Below, in pieces: positions 12,601 to 27,600 of a stretch of 64,000 nt of DNA (the stretch's first letter is position 1; every line of letters starts with the position of its first letter). This DNA comes from Azorinus chamasolen (lineage: Eukaryota; Mollusca; Bivalvia; Cardiida; Solecurtidae): contig OY755242.1 of the NCBI GenBank assembly GCA_963576725.1, positions 63,616,324-63,680,323 of the forward strand, written 5' to 3'. Under the pieces are notes generated by a model. The model did not search any database. It saw only the letters and a list, made by a program, of their open reading frames with translations, and was not told the origin of the DNA. The translations under genes were made by a program, and so were the position numbers.

Positions 12601-15600
12601 TAAAAGGCATATCCATGGAGGACAAGGCTAAGCAAACTATGTAATAAACTAAAACATGCAACAAGTAGGACACTTTAAAAAGATTACAAATTTTTATTTA
12701 TTTCTGCTGTTTTTATGTACAGTCATACAGTGGAAAGGTTTGTTAACAGATGTTGTTGTTTTGTTGTGCATATATTTATTATTCCCCAAAATATTTCGTT
12801 ACCAATAACAGCATGTAGTTTGGTGTGTTGGTGGGTAGTGGGATGGGAGGATGATGGAGAAGAAACAAATCTCAGTTGATTTATGGTTACAAAATGAATT
12901 AAGATTTGGTCAGGTACTTCATTAGGGATACAGAATAAATTAATTTTCAAATATTAATATGTTTCGTGAACTAATGTAATTTTTTTCGAGAGGGATTTCC
13001 TTTGTCGATGAGATTTGTGGGAAAATAAAGCAGGCCCTGATCAGAAGGCTTTACACTGGCCATTGCTGTTTGATAGGTAAACTATGCCTAGTTGTTGGGT
13101 TCATTTGTTTTCAAATTGTTTAACCCATTCTTCTATGAATATTCATGTATTAAAGAAATAAAGGCACCATGAAAATAAAATTAGATCAATTGTTATAATA
13201 GCACATAGACACTGGAATGTTTGGCCGTGGCAGAAGCTGTAGAATCATATTATTTCAAAGCAAACAGAGCAGACCCTGATCAGATGGCTCCTACAGGAGC
13301 CATCTGATCTGGGTCTACACTGTTTGCAAAAGTATTGAAAGGTGTATTTATGGAGTAAAGGGTTAAACAGTTATGGACAGATGGACCATTCTAAAATTCA
13401 GCAGTCAGGGCGTGGAAAAATATATCTCAATTGCAATATAATAGACTGGATTGTAAAGTATACACCTTTAATTATACAAATTTCATTAGATTATTGTATA
13501 GTATGGTTTTCAAACAGTGCTTAATTTCATGTTTAACCCTTTCCCTCATTCAGATGCTTTTTCACGCATTTGCAGACAGAGGAGACCCAGATCAGACGGC
13601 CCCGGTAGGAGCCATCTGATCAGGCTCTGCTCTGTTTGAATATGACATTATAACAGATCTGAAAAATTGTGTTTCAATGCCATTATAAAAATTCAACTAA
13701 TAAATATTCATGATATATTATCATGATTTCTTACATGAATATTCAACAGGAAAAGGGTTAACATAATCATTTCTAAGCTGTTGCCAATTTTGAGCACCAA
13801 AGCCGTAATAGGGGATTTTTGTGTAGTTTGTCTGTCTGTCTGCCTATTTGGTTTTTTGTTTGTCTGTTTAAAACAGTCACTTCTGAACCTTCACAGATAT
13901 AGGCTTCATACTTTGCGTGTATAAGCAGCATCTTTTGTGTGGTTTCCTATCAAGGTCAAGAACATTCTTGGAGGTCAAAGGTCATATGGTTTAATCTTGT
14001 ATTCAGTCTTTGTTCGGGTCATAGTGTTTCACAAGCACATCTTGTTTATAAAAGGTTAGAGGAATGAGTCAAGACATCTGTCATTTCTACCATTTCATCT
14101 TTAACTATTAAACACATTAAATTCCAGTCATTTTTGGTATGTACATGTAATTACATCTGTGAAGTTGTTTGGAGTTTGTTCATTGTGCATTGATGCTTCA
14201 AGGTTTGCGCCTTTAATTGTTACTGAAAGTTTGGCATTTTCTATTACTCCATGAATATTTATATAAGAAATAATAACATGTTGAACAATAACTACATGAA
14301 TTTTTACAATGGCATAGGAACCTAGATCTTTGGTCATAGCAGAAGCTGTCGAATCAGATCAACACAATATCTTAAACAAACAGAGCTGACCCTAATCAGA
14401 AGGCTACTACAGGATCTGTCTGATCTGGGTCTTCTCTGTTTGCAAAGGCATTAGAAAGTGTCTCTATGGAATAAAAATGCATTGCAGTTGCTATTTCTAC
14501 CTTTGTAGTATCTTAAGGACTGTTCAATTTGTATAACAAGCAAGAGACCTTCCAATGTTTGACCCATGCCATGTTGAATGAACCGCTCATAATGTTGATG
14601 ATTGCATTTCATTTATTTGCTGAACTTGTTCTAATGAAGCTTAAAGACATTCTGGCTGCCGCCAAGTCTGATGCGGTTGTAAGTATGGGCAGAGTTACCT
14701 CCCTTATTCACTCTAGTCTAACTGGAGTGATCTCCGTTATGTATTATCGTTACGTCTACCGAACTTCCTCTGCTAGCTTCACTACATGTATCACTGTGGA
14801 AAAACACAGAATTCTGTGTGAATCATTGCCATGAAATGTAATTTCTTGTCGCATACATTGCATGAAAGTCTGTTTTTGTTTGTAACCATACAATACTTGA
14901 GCACAATGAATGATGAATCAAATTAAGGTCTATATACAATAGGCAACTAAGATCAGGGTCCATGCTTATAAAGCTTTTAGTTGAGTCTGAGTTTCGTTCT
15001 CAAGCTTTTGATTGGTCAGATTTGAGTTCTCAAGCTTTTGATTGGTCAGATTTGAGCCTTTGGCTCAAATCTGACCAATCAAAATCTTGAGAACGAGCTC
15101 AGACTCAACCAAATGTTTTATAAGCATGGACCCAGGCCACTGTGAATATCAGCACTTTAATCCTTTACTCCATGACCATTCAGGTTAGAAATAATGACAC
15201 CATGGATGTTAATTGGATTAATTTTTATGATAGCACTTGGACTCAGGAAATTTTAAACCATGGCGTAAACTGTAGAATCAAATCTATATTATATCATAAG
15301 CAAACAGAGCAGACCCTGATAGCAGGCTCCTATAGGAGCCGTCTGATCTGGGTCTACTCTGTTCGCAAAGGCTTTTAAAGGCGTATTTATGGAGTAAAGG
15401 GTTAAAGTGTCAACCCATTATCTGATAGCATTGCTTTTCACGCCTCTGTAAACAGAGGAAAAAAAATAAGTTTACTTTTTAAAAATCCCTGAACATTCAC
15501 AATAAGCTTGACCTGTTTGAATTTTGGAATAGTCTATTTGAAAAGTCAGGGTTGAAAGGTTAAAATAGATATAGGTATCATAAAGGTGTTTGTGGTTTAT

Positions 15601-18600
15601 TTGATATATTCTCAAACTGTTAGTACATGTAATTGCAACAAATGTTTTTGTACCATTTAGGCTAGACCTCTGTCCCGTATAATGAACTCCACCGACTTCC
15701 TTGTAAGTTCAGTTGTATATATTGTGACATTTAGTTTAACCCGTACAATACCGACCCCATTTATAGTAACATTTTGCAGTTGTTTATTGAGTAGTTCATG
15801 TTTATTAACAACCTTGGTTTGATTTCTGTATTTGAAACACGTAATATTATATCATACTGTTAGCATGATTAACCCTTTCCTCCATGAAAATTCATGTAAG
15901 AAATAATGACATCACGAATATTAATTAGATTTATTGTTATAACTGAGCACATGGACAAAGAATGTTTTGGCCATGGCATAAACTTTGGAAATATACCGAT
16001 ATCATATCATAAGCAAACAGAGCAGACCCTGATCAGACGGCTCCTATAGGAGCCGTCTGATCTGGGTCTACTCTGTTTGCAAAAGCATAGAAAGGCGTAT
16101 TCATGGAGTAGAGGGTTAAACTTTACATTAACAATATTACTCCACCGTCAAATATCAAAATGTCCAGGGTCACAAAAATGATGTCTTGGGTTTTATAATT
16201 TGTGTGAACTGAAGATGTTTCAGGTGAAGTCTACTCTGTGAAACAAGTCTCAGTATTTAAACCTCATCCTCCATGAATATTCATGAGAAAAATGATGACA
16301 TCGTAAATATTAATTAGATTAGCTTTTATGATGGCACATGGCAGCCAGACATTTTAGCCATTGAAGGGACTGTAGAATCAGATCTTTACTATTTTGTAAG
16401 CAATCACAGCAGACATTGATCAGATGGCTCCTACAGAAGCTGTCTGGTCTGGGTATTCTCTGTTTGCAAAATCTGAAAAGGTGTATATATGTATGGTGTG
16501 AACATAAAAAAAACCTGTTATCTCATTTTGACTTTATACTGTTAAATATGCAGGGCTTAACCCTTTCCTCCATAAATACGTCTTTCTATGCCTCTGTAAT
16601 AGTCACCTCTTGAAACCATTGTGATAAATAGAGCATATGCTTCATAAGAGCAAAATTCTCTATTTATCACAATGGTTTGAAAACTACAATTTTTTTTTAA
16701 AAAAAATCCTTTTCTCTACTTAATGCTCATTTTTCGGTGGATTTATTCAAAGGGGTTGGGTCTAAAAAATAGCCTATTAGAACTCGTAACTTCACTCATA
16801 GTCCTGTGTATTATATTGCAGCCTTAACTCTTTATTCCTTAAATGCACCAATCTATGCCTTTGCAAACAGAATAGACCCAGATCAGGGGCTTCTATAGGA
16901 GCCATCTGATCAGGGTATGTTTTAATATAGATACACGAATGAGTCTACAGTTTCTGCCATGACAAAAAGTTCCTGTGCCCATGTGCTATTATAACAATTA
17001 ATCTAATTAATATTCATGATGTCATTATTTCTTACACGCATATTCATGGAGTAAAGGATTAATCAAGGACCCTTGAAAATTTTACCCTTTACCAGATATG
17101 AGATGCCTTTTGACACTTTTGCAAGTAGAGTAGACCCAGATCAGATATCTTGTGTTGGTGTTGTCTAATCAGTGTCTGCTCTTTCTTGCTGATGAAATGC
17201 AGTCAAACTTCAATATCTCGAACTCCAAGGGACTATACAAATTAGTTTGAGATAACAGAAATTCGAGTTATCGTATTTCTAATCTGAACAATTTCTCAAC
17301 TTTACACCTGCAATAAGCTGTCACATGTGTTTCTAGATATCCCTAGTGATACATTTAAGAGCAATTCTGTATTGTAAGTTTTGGAAGGACCAAACTCTTA
17401 GTTTGAGTTATCCAGAAGTTCGAGTTATCCGAGTTTGAGATATCCAAGTTCAACTGTAGTATTAATTGAATTGTTCAGTTTATTCCATGTTGAACAATTC
17501 CCTTCTTCAATATGCCCCGATAAAAAATTGCTGAGAAATATTTATATAGTCGTCATTTCTTATTTGAACATTCATGAAGTAAAGGTTGAATGGATGTCTG
17601 GTGAAGGGACGCTTCAGCATGAGGTGGAATGTTGAATATATACATGTATATGTTGCGGGATAGTGTAGTACAACCTCTTTAAACCCTTTTCCCTATTGAA
17701 TATTCATGTATGAAATAATGGTCAGCTCTGATCTTGGTCTACCCTGTGTACAAAGGCTTTAGTGGTTACTTAAAGATTGGAGACCTAAAAGGAGGTTAAC
17801 TAGCTACTAAATTCAGGGGAAAGGTAACGCAAAAGGATTCTTTCAGAATTATCTGCGTTACCGTAGTCCAGCATTTAATTGACCCCAGTGTCATAAAAGC
17901 ATATAAATGAGACTTCTTTTGAGGAGTAACTTAAGCATTAACTCTATAAATATGCCTTTCTGTGCCTTTGCAAACAGTAGTCCAAGATCAGAAGGCTCCG
18001 TCTGATCAGGGTCTGCTCTGTTTGCTTATGATATAATAATTAGATCTGATTCTACAATTTAGGCCATAACCAAAATGTCATTTGTCCATGTGCTGTTATA
18101 ACAGTACATCTATTTAATATTCATGATGTCATTTAGTTCTTACATGAATATTCATGGAGTAAAGATTTAAGAGAGGTTTTACTTTATTTATCTATATGTT
18201 TAGCATGCTTATAGATTGTACAGTATTTTTTGCAAGCAAATGCACTTAATTCATGCTGAGAATTTTAAGTAGAGGTATACATGTATTAGTAGAATGAGGG
18301 ACATTCATTACATGAAACAAGACCAAATTTGGCTTTGAAAGGTATATTTAACCCTTTCCGTGTTCTAAGTTTAGTACAAATTTCAATACCTACTGAATAT
18401 TCATGGCCAAAATAGTTATAATGATATATGAAAGGCAGAACATTGTAGCCATTTAAGAGAGTAAAGACAGATATCTTTCAAAATCTATTAGCAAACAGAG
18501 TAGACCCTGATCAGACAGCTCCTCTAGGAGCTGTCTGATCTTGGTCTACTCTATTTGCAAATGTGTGAAAACACGTTTATATGAGGGAAAGGGTTAATTA

Positions 18601-21600
18601 CAAGTAATACTGTACAGTATTTATTTGTTTGTTTTCTGTGATATTTGTTGTATTACATAGCCTAATAGTGGAAAAAGAAAGTGTACCAGAGCGTCAGATT
18701 CCTCAGTATCTGTAAGTTGTATACAAGCTAGCCGCTCCGATGTTATAAATAAAAAAAAGATTTTTTGAGTCTGAATTTGGAGTTTAGTCAAAATCTGCCT
18801 AATCAAATGCGTGAGATTGAACACAGACTCAAGCAGAAAGTTTTATAACATCGAGCCAAAGATCATAATTATGACCTAAAATATCTTTCTGCTTTACAAA
18901 TAGAGAGAAGTCTAAGTGTTATCACAGCCTTGATATTTCTGTCATTACTGTAAATTGGAACTTTTTTTTTGTTTTGTGGACTTAATATCAACAGTATCAA
19001 TGCGTTTTTACCTTAAACTTGTTTAACCCATTGATTGCGGGGGAAAATTGTGCACTTGTTTTTCCAAACAATGTAGACCGAGATCAGAGAGCTCCTAGAG
19101 AAGCCTTCTCATCTGGGTATGCACTGCTGGTAATTCAGAATTATCAAGCAAATTATACTCTTTCAAACTGACTGGACTATAGTTCACCCTTTGAGTGGCT
19201 GCTACTTGCAAACAGTGTAGACTCAGATTAAATGGCTTGAGCCCTCTGATCAGGATCTGCACTGTTAGTCATTCAAAATCCTCTTACAAATTATAAACTT
19301 TCATACTGAATGAAGGTGGGAATGTGGATCTTTGTTAAGCTGAATGTTGGCATCCCTTTGCAATGCTTAGTTTAGGGACTCCTTGAGAAAAAAAACAATG
19401 TCCATAGGTGCTTTGTAAACAGTGGAGACACAAACCAGATGCAGTATCTTATCACAGTATTAACCCTTTCCCTTATGAATATTTCTGTTAGAAATCATGA
19501 CACCATGAATTTTAATTAACTTAACTTCATTAATACACATTCTACAAACTTTATAAATACACCTTCTACACCTTTACAAACAGATTAGACCCAGATCAGA
19601 TGGCTCCCATAGGAGCCATCTGATCAGGGTCTGCTCTGTTTGCTTACAGAGTTATTTAGAACAGATTCTAAAGTCTCTGCCAAGACCAAAACATCCTATA
19701 TTTATAAACCATACTATTTTAAATCTTAATTAAGCTGATTATTATTCATATATAATTTCTCACAGGAATATTCATTAAAGGGTTAATATGTATACAGGAA
19801 TCTAGAATTATATCTATGTACATGTAGTTCCATGAACAAACAGAACAGACCCTGATTCACAGGAACTGTCTGATCTGGGTCTACTCTGTTTGCAAATGCA
19901 TGGAATGGTGTTTATATGAGGTACAGGGTAAACACCCAATTAAGATAGCCTGAGCTACAGGAAAGGGTGCGTACCCAAATACTGAAATTGTCCTTTCTCC
20001 ATCAATCCCTAGACTGTTAGCACTCTTTAGAATCGTCTCTTTGAGACGATTCTAAAGAGTGGTCACAGTATAGGGTTTAGTGGAGAAACTAAGGAGCTAT
20101 TCTTGAAAGTGTTTAAAATTGTGCATCTTATCTGGAACTCTGACTGCAAATTTAGACAAGGTGCTTGATGTATTATGCATCAGCACCTCTAGGTTTGCAC
20201 TGTTTGTAAAGCAGCTTTATCACATAATCTGCATTGTGGGAATGCCCAAATAGAGTGCCGTAAACTGCAGAAATGCACTAATGCAATTTTTATTCAAATT
20301 AGCAGCTTGACTCTGGCTGATAATGAATGTTTGACAGAGAATATGCGGAACCAATTTATGCATGGTGTCATTTAATCATTAGCTAATCATAGCGCTCGTC
20401 AGCAATAGCCTGTTTCATTTTCTATAGTACTTTTTAAGGGTTATGTGATAAAAAGAATCTTACATTCGTGTTCATTACTAATTGTTTTTATGAAACTTGT
20501 TTACTATAATGAATATGACACTCGCTAAAGCTCATGTCATATTATTATAGTAAACTTGTTTCATAAAAACAATATGAATGAACACTCATTTAAGATCCTC
20601 TATTTCTGAATGGAGTCTTTCGATTGTTTTTGCTGCTTTTGCATGTTAACCTGCCGTATGCTGCTTATGAATGGTCCTGTTTATTTGGTCATGTTACAGT
20701 TTAAAGGAACTTATACAAAAGTATGACTAGTGATAAGTATAATTATGTCATTTCATTGCTTAGAACAGCTATGATCAGAGCTACAGATAATGATGCGTAC
20801 CCAAATAGTAAAATCATCATTCCTCCACCAAACCCTATACTGTGACCACTCTTTAGAATCGTCTCAAAGAGACGATTCTAAAGAGTGGTCACAGTATAGG
20901 GTTAGGTGGAGTAATAATTTAGGAGCTATATACTTGAAAATGGTTAAATTTACGCACCTTATCTGGAGCTCTGTATGGTGATAATTATGGTGATGAGATA
21001 AGCTTTTGGAATTACTTACAATTTGCAGCTGTATATATAGGCGATTTGAATTCTTTTGCTCATCAAGTGATGAGCCATCTTATTTTATTTCCTCTTTCTG
21101 TGCGTAGATCGATGTTAATTTTTACCGTAAAAGTCAAAATTGTGCTACATATGATTGCAGCATGCTGAAAATATTACCGCAAAACCGGGTTCAAGCAGAA
21201 AGAGTTTACGTCTTAGTGGGGTAGGGTAAACGTAACTATGTTCTATTTGCCCTAGCAATTTACTCTCCTGGCTAGTGTCTCTATATATTTCCAAGTTGCT
21301 ACAAAGTTATACAGTAAAACCTCTCTAAACTGGAAGAAAATCTTTTTAGTCATATATGGCTACTTACCCAATCCCCACATAGGCTTTTTTTATGAAACCT
21401 CTTTGAATAAATCTACTGAAATCTAGAGGAAAGGAATATTTTACATTTGTGCAGCTTTAAAATCATTGTGATAAATAGAGCATTTGCTCCTAATGAGCAG
21501 ATGCGTTATTTATCACAGTAGTTTCAAAAAGTGACTTTTTCAGAGGCGTCAGAAGGCATCAATATGAGAGAAATGAGTTAATGTAGGATGAAAGTCATGC

Positions 21601-24600
21601 AGAATCTCCCAAAGGAGCTCTCTTCAGGACTTTCACCCTGCATTAAGCTGCCACCTGCTATACAGGCCGACATTGATACTAATTTGAATGTCCAGTTTAG
21701 AGGGGTTTTTACTGTTCACTGTAGACAACATGCTAAATGATGTTTGTGATCTGCTAGATATTGTCTAACCAAGATACCTGTAGTTGTACTTTTTTCCTGT
21801 TTTTTATTTATTGCAAATTTCAATGCCTACCTAATATTCATGGACAAAATAGATATAATGAAATATGTAAGTTGGAATATTCTACCCATTTTAGAATTAA
21901 AGTAAAGAATCAGATCTATCAAATTCCATTAGCAAACAGAGCAGATTCTGATCAGACAGCTCCTAAATGCGTGTATATGAAGGAAATGAATTTTTATAAT
22001 GGCATATGAACTCAGGAATGTTTTGCCATGGGATCAAACTGTAGAATGATATCTGTATTATTTCATTATAAACAAACAGAGTAGACCCTGATCAAATGGC
22101 TTCTACACCAGTTGCCTACTCTAATGGTCTACAATGTACTTTGTTTGCAAAGATGTCCAAGAATTTTTATGAGGTATTAGACATAAAACATTTGTTTACA
22201 TGATTTTGATGGGTTTTTAGCTCACCAGAGCACAAAGTGCTCAGGGTGAGCTTTTGTGATCGCCTGATGTCCGTCGTCCGTCGGCGTGCGTCGTGCGTCG
22301 TGTGTCGTGCGTCGTGCGTCGTTCGTCGTCAACAATTTGAACCTTTAAAAATCTTCTCCTCTGAATCTACAGGGTCCTCAGCTTTTATCTTTGGCACATA
22401 GCATCATCCTTAGGTCCTCTACAAAAGTTATATAAATTATGCCCCTGGGGTCAAAATTGGCCCCGCCCCAGGGGTGGGAAGTTTTCAATAGAAACATATA
22501 GTAAAACTTTGAAAATCTTCTCCTCTGAATCTGGAAGGCTCTCAGCTTTCATATTTGGCACAGAGCATCATGTTCAGGTCCTCTACAAAAGTTATATAAA
22601 TTATGGCCCTGGGGTCAAAATTGGCCCCGCCCCAGGGGTGGGCAGTTTTCAGTAAAAACAAATAGTGAAAACTTTGAAAATCTTCTTCTCTGAAACTGGA
22701 AGGTTCTCAGGTTTCATATTTGGCATATAGCATCATGCTCAGGTCCTCTACAAAAGTTATATAAATTATGGCCCTGGGGTTAAAATTGGCCCCGCCCCAG
22801 GGGTGGGCATTTTTCAGTAGAAGCAAATAGTGAAAACTTTGAAAATCTTCTCCTCTGAAACTGGAAGGCTCTTAGCTTTCATATTTGGCACAGAGCATCA
22901 TGTTCAGGTCCTCTACAAAAGTTATATAAATTATGGCCCTGGGGTCAAAATTGGCCCCGCCCCAGGGTGGGCAGTTTTCAATAAAAACAAATAGTGAAAT
23001 CTTTGAAAATCTTCTCCTCTGAAACTGGAAGGCTCTCAGCTTCCATATTTGGCACATAGCATCTTGTTCAGGTCCTCTACAAAAGTTATATAAATAATGT
23101 CCCTGGGGTCAAAATTAACCCCGCCCCAGGGGTGGGCAGTTTTCAATAGAAACAAATAGTGAAATCTTTGAAAATCTTCTTCTCTGAAACTCGAAGTCTC
23201 TCAGCTTTCATATCTGGCACAGAACATCATGTTCAGGTCCTCTACAAAAGTTATATAAATTATGGCCCTGGGGTCAAAATTGGCCCCGCCCCAGGGGTTG
23301 GGCAGTTTTCAATAGAAACAAATAGTGAAATCTTTGAAAATCTTCTCCTCTGAAACTGGAAGGCTCTCAGCTTTCATATCTGGCACCGAGCATCATGTTC
23401 ATGTCCTCTACAAAAGTTATATAAATTATGGCCCTGGGGTCAAAATTGGCCCTGCCCCAGGGGTTGGGCAGTTTTCAATAGAAAAAAATAGTGAAATCTT
23501 TGAAAATCTTCTTCTCTAAAACTGGAAGGCTCTCAGCTTTCATATTTGGCACATATCATCTTGTTTAGGTCCTCTACAAAAGTTATATAAATTATGGCCC
23601 TGGGGTCAAAATTGGCCCGCCCCAGGGGTTGGGCAGTTTTCAATAGAAACAAATAGTGAAATCTTTGAAAATCTTCTCCTCTTCAGCTGGAAGGCTCTTA
23701 GCTTTCATATTTGGCACATAGCATCATGTTCAGGTCCTCTCCACAAGTGATATAAATTATGGCCCTGGGGTCAAAATTGGCCCGCCCCAGGGTTGAGCAG
23801 TTTTCAATAGAAACAAATAGTGAAATCTTTGAAAATCTTTTCCTCTGAAACTGGAAGGCTCTCAGCTTTCATATTTGGCACAGAGCATCATGTTCAGGTC
23901 CGCTACATCTTTATATAAATTATGGCCCTGGGGTCAAAATTGGCCCCGCCCCAGGGGTGGGCGGTTTTCAATAGAAACAAATAGTGAAATCTTTGAATAT
24001 CTTCTTCTCTGAAACTGGGTGGTTCTCAGCTTTCATATTTTGCACATAGCATCATGTTCAGGTCCTCTACAAAAGTTATATAAATTATGGCCCTGGGGTC
24101 AAAATTGGCCCCGTCCCAGGGGTAGCCAGTTTTCAACAGAAACATATAGTGAAAACTTTAAATATCTTCTCCTCTGATTGTCTGGTGAGTGCTTCAGGGC
24201 CATTCTGGCCCTCTTGTTTCGTTTTTCTTTTATTTATTTATTCAGAACATTAATACACAAGAATCTCCTCAACCTGTTTGACTGATATATTAGTTGTGTA
24301 GACTGTCTTCCTATTTGCCTTTTTGCCCTAGATTATACAGTGCTAGATTTTGTTTTTTTAGCAATGGTAACCATTTATATATATACCAGTAGCAATTCTT
24401 TCTACTAAATAGCTTTTTTAATGTTCTGTACATTCAGAGCTACAGATAAAGGTGCGTACCCAAATACCAAAATGGTCATTTCTCCACCAAACCCTATACA
24501 TGTACTGTGACTTCGAGACGGTTGAGACTATAAAGAGTGGTCACAGTATAGAGCTTGTTGGAGAAATAAAGGAGATATTTTTGTTTTAAATTTACTCATC

Positions 24601-27600
24601 TTATCTGGACCTCTGTATAGTAGAACCTTTCTTAATCCTACTCATTGAATATTCTTTTAAGAAATTAGTAACGATATCATAAATATAAATTAGATTAATT
24701 CTTATAATAGCACATGTACACAGGAAGTCTTATAATAGCACATGTCTTAGCAATGGCTGAAACTAGAATCATATCTGTTTTATATAATACGAAAACAGAG
24801 CAGACCCTGATCACATGGCTCCTACAGGAGGTGTCTGATCTGGGTCTACTCTGTTCGCAAAGGCACAGAAAAGTGTATTTATGGAGTTAAGGGTAAAGTG
24901 GCAAATCATTTTTAGAACACAAGAGTCTTAAAAAAACTGGTGGTTGCCACAGGAGCTTTCTGCATTTCTTTTGACCTGCGTTAAGCTACCACCTTCCTTA
25001 CAGACCCATCATTAGACCTCTTTTTGATGCTCGCTTTAGACAGGTTCTACTGTATGCAATAAAACCTCACTAATCGGAATACTTAAAAGGGTTAAGCAGA
25101 CATGATGCAAGAGAGATTTCGTAGCAGCAGTTTTATTTTCGATTCACAAGTTTAGTATACTCTTGTATAATGAACACAGTAAAACCTCTCTATAACGACC
25201 ACTAAATTGTTTTAAATAGTTGGTATTACCACCTGCCGTTGACACAAACTATGTGAGGTAATTTAGTGGTCGTTATAGAGAGTTTACTGTATTATTTTGG
25301 TCAGAATACATAATCATTATGTATTGCTTCCTCTAGAAAACAGTTTTGCAGTATACAAGCTGTAAATTTTAACCCTTTCCCTGTTCTGTGTTTATTCCAG
25401 ATTCCAATACCTACTGAATATTCATAGGCAAAATAGTTATAATGAAATATGACAGGTGGAACATTGTAGCCATTTTAGAAAGTAAAGAAACAGATCTATC
25501 AAATTCAATATGCAAACAGAGCAGACCCTGATCAGACTTTTACAGGGGCACCAAAAGGGGTCACTATGAGAGAATGGGTCAAAAGGCATCAATATGAGGG
25601 AATGGGTTGTGCTGAATTACTTACTTTACAGACCTGGTGGAAAGGAGAGATTGGGTGTTTTGTCTCCTTGTAAACACCTGTATTACACCTTTGCAAACAG
25701 AGTAGTCCCAGATCACACAGCTTCTATAGGAGCCATCTGATCAGTTAATGCATAATTATGGTCTAACCGTTCAGTTGCTACCAATACCAAAAATTCCAGT
25801 GTACGTAAGCCATTTTAAATATTTAACTATAAATATTCATGATGTCATTATTTCTTATATGAACTTGCAATAAGGAAAGGGATAAATCTTGGAATAAATA
25901 CGTTCCAGAAATTATTGACAAACTCTATAATGTGTTATTAATATGTAAGCCTTTATTTCATGAATAATCATGTAAGACTGCCTATTATGAATATTAGTTG
26001 TTATGATATAAAGACCGACTTGTGTTGCCATGGCAATAGAGTATCGGATCTGTAAAATAGAAACAATCAGAGCAGATCCTGATCAGACATTTACTCTTGT
26101 TGGAGCTGTCTGATTTGGATCTAGTCTGTTTGCAAAGGCATAAGAAGGCAGCGATATGTGGTAAAGGGCTTAAGCGTTAAGCTGGTACCGACTAAACCCT
26201 TTCCCTGTCCAATATTCATGTTAGAAATAATGATATTATGAATATTTATTAGCTGAAAGTTTATAATGGAACATTTTGGCTCAGGCAGAAAGTGTAGAAT
26301 CAGATTTGTATTATACCATAAGCAAGCAGAGCAGACCCTGGACAGACGGCTCCTATAGCAACTGTCAGATCTGGGTCTACTCTGTTGGAAAATGTGTGAA
26401 AAGGCTTTTATTGAAGTAAAGGGTTAAAAGGGAATTATTTAGATCATTTCAAACAGCTATATAATTTGTTTTTGTAAACAATTTCAGCATGTTGGTAAAA
26501 AATAAAAAAGATATCAACATTATGTTGCAATGCCAAGCTACTTTACATCTGTATCTGGATGTTGATATAGAGTTTATACGAGTGATGTGTTGTTGTCAAT
26601 TTCAGCCCAGCAACTCGAGACAGTTCAAGTTCAAGCTGGTGTGTACCAACAGGGTGTTCTTGTTTGCCACTGACAGTCTAGGTAAGAGTCAATCCTCTTT
26701 GTTTATAGAATCCTTAATCCATTCCTCTATAAATACGCCTTTCCACGCCTTTGCAAAAAGATTAGATCCTGATCAGACAGCTCCTATAGGAGCCATCTGA
26801 TCAGGGTCTGCTCTGTTTGCTTATGATATAATATAGATATGATTCTACAATTTCTACCACATTCAAATATTCATGTGTCCATGTGCTATTATAGCAACTA
26901 ATCTAATTAATATTCTTGATGTCATTATTTCTTACATAAATATTCATAGAGTAAAGGGTTAAAATGGTTGATTATGTATACTGGAAACAAGTGTATTTAC
27001 AAACAGTGCAGAGCCAGATCAAAGGTTTCCTGTAGGAGCCCTTTGATCAGGGTCTGCACTGTTTGTCATAAATGTGTTTTTTTTAGTTTGCTTCATAGAT
27101 ATTCATAGAAGGAGGAGTCCACCATTTACATTTGAGCATACAGTGGAGTGGAAGTCTTTTTGGTTTCAAATATTATCGTCCACTTCCCTCTTATCGAACC
27201 TCACCTTGCATTCGAACCTTTCAATGTTTTGGGTTTTATGCACATACGGTAGTGCGCACAACGTCACCAATTCATGTGTACCGGTGCTTTATATTGATAA
27301 CAACACGCAATAACTTTGAACGGGAAATATGCGACAAAAACAGGTAATTACAGTCTATTTTTCCTGCAGCTACGCTAAAAATGATAAAATACTTAATACT
27401 TTATTCAATCAAATCAGAAAAATATAGTATATCAACATAAATTTAGAAGTTTACCAACACTGAAAATGTTTTGACAGCTCTCCTCTTCGGCTGCTGCTGC
27501 AAAGGTCACGTGACCATGGTGAAAATCATGTGACTATGTACTTATACGTTACAGTTCAAAAATTCTATTCCATTGAATCTTTGACAGAGTTTTTTAAAAA

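Noticed and set aside
22427..24120. Regularly spaced repeats resembling a CRISPR array
   Set aside because: The 165-base period is conserved along its whole length with no unique spacers; it is cargo of a transposable element in a eukaryotic genome.
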